Of a stretch of 6,242 nt of DNA, positions 4,889 through 6,242 are shown in pieces. Source of the DNA: an uncultured Saprospiraceae bacterium (GTDB taxonomy: Bacteria; Bacteroidota; Bacteroidia; Chitinophagales; Saprospiraceae); assembly GCA_937930625.1 (NCBI GenBank), contig CALHBW010000509.1, forward strand, positions 1 to 6,242, read 5' to 3'. A program made the translations under genes and the position numbers. Below the pieces are notes generated by a model. That model was given only the letters and a program-made list of their open reading frames with translations. It had not been told where the DNA came from and did no database searches. The first letter of the stretch is position 1. The number at the start of each line of letters is the position of its first letter.

Positions 4889-6242
4889 TTATCCTTTTCC
4901 ACGCAACAATCTCCGAATGGGTTCGAGGTAAGTATCAACATTCAATACCTTAGAATCGCGCATGGCTTGTCGTGTCAAAATCAAGCCAATCGGCGTAAGG
5001 ATAAGACAAGGCAACCACATACCTATAAATGGACTGATTGCCAATATTTTTGCTGATTTTTCGCCCATAATCATCATCATAATAAAGGCGACAAAAAAGA
5101 AAATAGAGACGAGCAGGGGCCAGCCAAAACCGCCTTTTCGGATAATCGCACCCATTGGCGCACCAATAAACAAAAACATCAAACAGGCATACGCCATACT
5201 AAATTTGCGATGCCACTCAATCTGATGCCTCGCGACGGATTCTTGGATTTTCGGAAGGTCATTGATGGTCGTTTGTGCGTAGTTTTTTACGTTACGAGCG
5301 AGGGTCATGGCACGATTAAAATGCCGCCCTCTATCTCCTTCGGGGAAAGCATTGATAAAGGTATCGACCTCTATACGTGGCAAGGTGTCTTTCAGGCGAA
5401 GTTCATTCATTGCGTGTTGCACACTATCCGGTCTTCGTTTGATATAGAAGTATGGTTCGGTATTTTTTAGGAGTTGTTCGCTGCGTTTGTTTTTTCGTAA
5501 TTTTAGAGAGTCAATCGCATAATTCAACTGACTGATATTGAGCATACTGTGGTGGTTTTTAAAAAGTTCGGTATTGGTTTGGTCGAGGTCAAATTCGCTC
5601 ATATCAAATATCTTTTCCCATTCCCTAAAACGAATATGCAGATGTTCGTAATTGTCGGTTTTATCGCGGCTTTGAGCTTTTAGTTCTTGGTATTGTTCGC
5701 CTTCGTAGAGCTTCAAGACCATGAATCTTTTGTCTTCTGTGGCATACATTTCGCCGCTTTGAGCTTGCATCTGACTGACGTTGCCTCTGTTTTCGCTGTG
5801 GTCATAAATCATTACATCACGGAGTTCTTTGCCGTCGTCGCTTTTTTCATTTACACGGATAATGGTCTCCCCAAAATCATCATTGAATACACCCGTGCCG
5901 AGGTCAAAAGCAGGTTTTTGTTTACGAATGTCGTAAAGGCGCGATTTAAATTTGAGATTGGAATACGGAATCAAATAATCTGAAGCCAAAAAAGACCCAA
6001 CACTAATCAAGCTCGTAAAAAATATCAAAGGCAACATTATCCTCAACAAAGGAATCCCCGCCGACTTGACACTTGCCAATTCGTATCGTTCCCCCAAATT
6101 GCCCATCACCATCACCGAAGAAATCAAAACCGCAATCGGCAAAGCCATCGGTATCAGCGATGTAGAGAGGTAAAATAACAACTCTAATATTATCGAAACT
6201 TCTAAACCTTTTCCCACAATATCATCAATATATTTCCATAAA
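4889..6242 (-). CDS. LptF/LptG-family (YjgP/YjgQ) lipopolysaccharide export permease, partial
   Basis: The reading frame continues through the right edge, so the N-terminus, including the first membrane helix, is missing; 450 residues plus the stop are visible. The GTG at 6217 is internal: the eight codons before it (LWKYIDDI) belong to the conserved part, which continues VGKGLEV. LptF and LptG pair in the inner membrane and, with the ATPase LptB, extract lipopolysaccharide and pass it to LptC and LptA. Seen here, numbered from the first visible codon: a membrane helix at about 27-47, the cytoplasmic coupling segment GERYELASVKSAGIPLLRI (50-68), a helix at 69-90, a large periplasmic region (about 95-340), then three helices (348-366, 374-393, 401-424) and a basic tail. 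The periplasmic region is longer than in the proteobacterial proteins, as is usual for the Bacteroidota form. LptF cannot be separated from LptG with confidence. Confidence 0.92.
   Translation of the reverse strand, partial: LWKYIDDIVGKGLEVSIILELLFYLSTSLIPMALPIAVLISSVMVMGNLGERYELASVKSAGIPLLRIMLPLIFFTSLISVGSFLASDYLIPYSNLKFKSRLYDIRKQKPAFDLGTGVFNDDFGETIIRVNEKSDDGKELRDVMIYDHSENRGNVSQMQAQSGEMYATEDKRFMVLKLYEGEQYQELKAQSRDKTDNYEHLHIRFREWEKIFDMSEFDLDQTNTELFKNHHSMLNISQLNYAIDSLKLRKNKRSEQLLKNTEPYFYIKRRPDSVQHAMNELRLKDTLPRIEVDTFINAFPEGDRGRHFNRAMTLARNVKNYAQTTINDLPKIQESVARHQIEWHRKFSMAYACLMFLFIGAPMGAIIRKGGFGWPLLVSIFFFVAFIMMMIMGEKSAKILAISPFIGMWLPCLILTPIGLILTRQAMRDSKVLNVDTYLEPIRRLLRGKG

Noticed and set aside
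4726..4941. 71-codon minus-strand open frame with repeated LEFVFW words
   Set aside because: The words are a translation of the AATTCCAA repeats in the convergent gap; both ends overlap real genes in other frames.
5687..5983. 98-codon plus-strand open frame inside the permease gene
   Set aside because: It is antisense to the conserved periplasmic region of the LptF/LptG-family protein and has no recognisable domain.

Overview
This window looks like a chromosomal piece of a Bacteroidota (Bacteroidetes) bacterium, perhaps from the Saprospirales/Chitinophagales side; that finer placement is a guess. Reasons: AT-rich leaders without Shine-Dalgarno sequences, a long-form YjgP/YjgQ permease typical of this phylum, a secreted PQQ-type sugar dehydrogenase followed by glycine-rich propeller repeats, a DKNYY-like lipoprotein, a small secreted protein of a Bacteroidota type, and gaps full of dispersed-type inverted repeats.

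Layout from left to right. Positions 1-1883 (minus) hold a large secreted glucose/sorbosone dehydrogenase-type protein that runs off the left edge; 627 codons are visible, open all the way to the edge. Positions 1884-2576 are a 693-bp gap with no credible gene, packed with inverted repeats. Positions 2577-3230 (minus) encode a complete PAP2-family membrane phosphatase with a TTG start, whose stop codon lies inside a hairpin repeat. Positions 3346-3993 (minus) encode a lipoprotein with a DKNYY-like segment. A 300-bp divergent gap (3994-4293) carries two further inverted repeats. Positions 4294-4779 (plus) encode a small secreted or envelope protein of unknown function. A 109-bp convergent gap holds a perfect 30-bp inverted repeat, probably a two-way terminator. 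Positions 4889-6242 (minus) encode an LptF/LptG-family permease that runs off the right edge.

All five genes act at or beyond the inner membrane: lipopolysaccharide export, lipid or phospho-ester dephosphorylation at the membrane, a lipoprotein and two exported proteins. They do not form one operon: gaps are long, strands change, and most gaps contain strong hairpins. I see no RNA gene, CRISPR array, transposase or phage gene, and no convincing undescribed multi-gene system. The most unusual content is the density and variety of intergenic inverted repeats: at least five structurally different ones between 1912 and 4882, each confined to a gap apart from the one overlapping the phosphatase stop codon.
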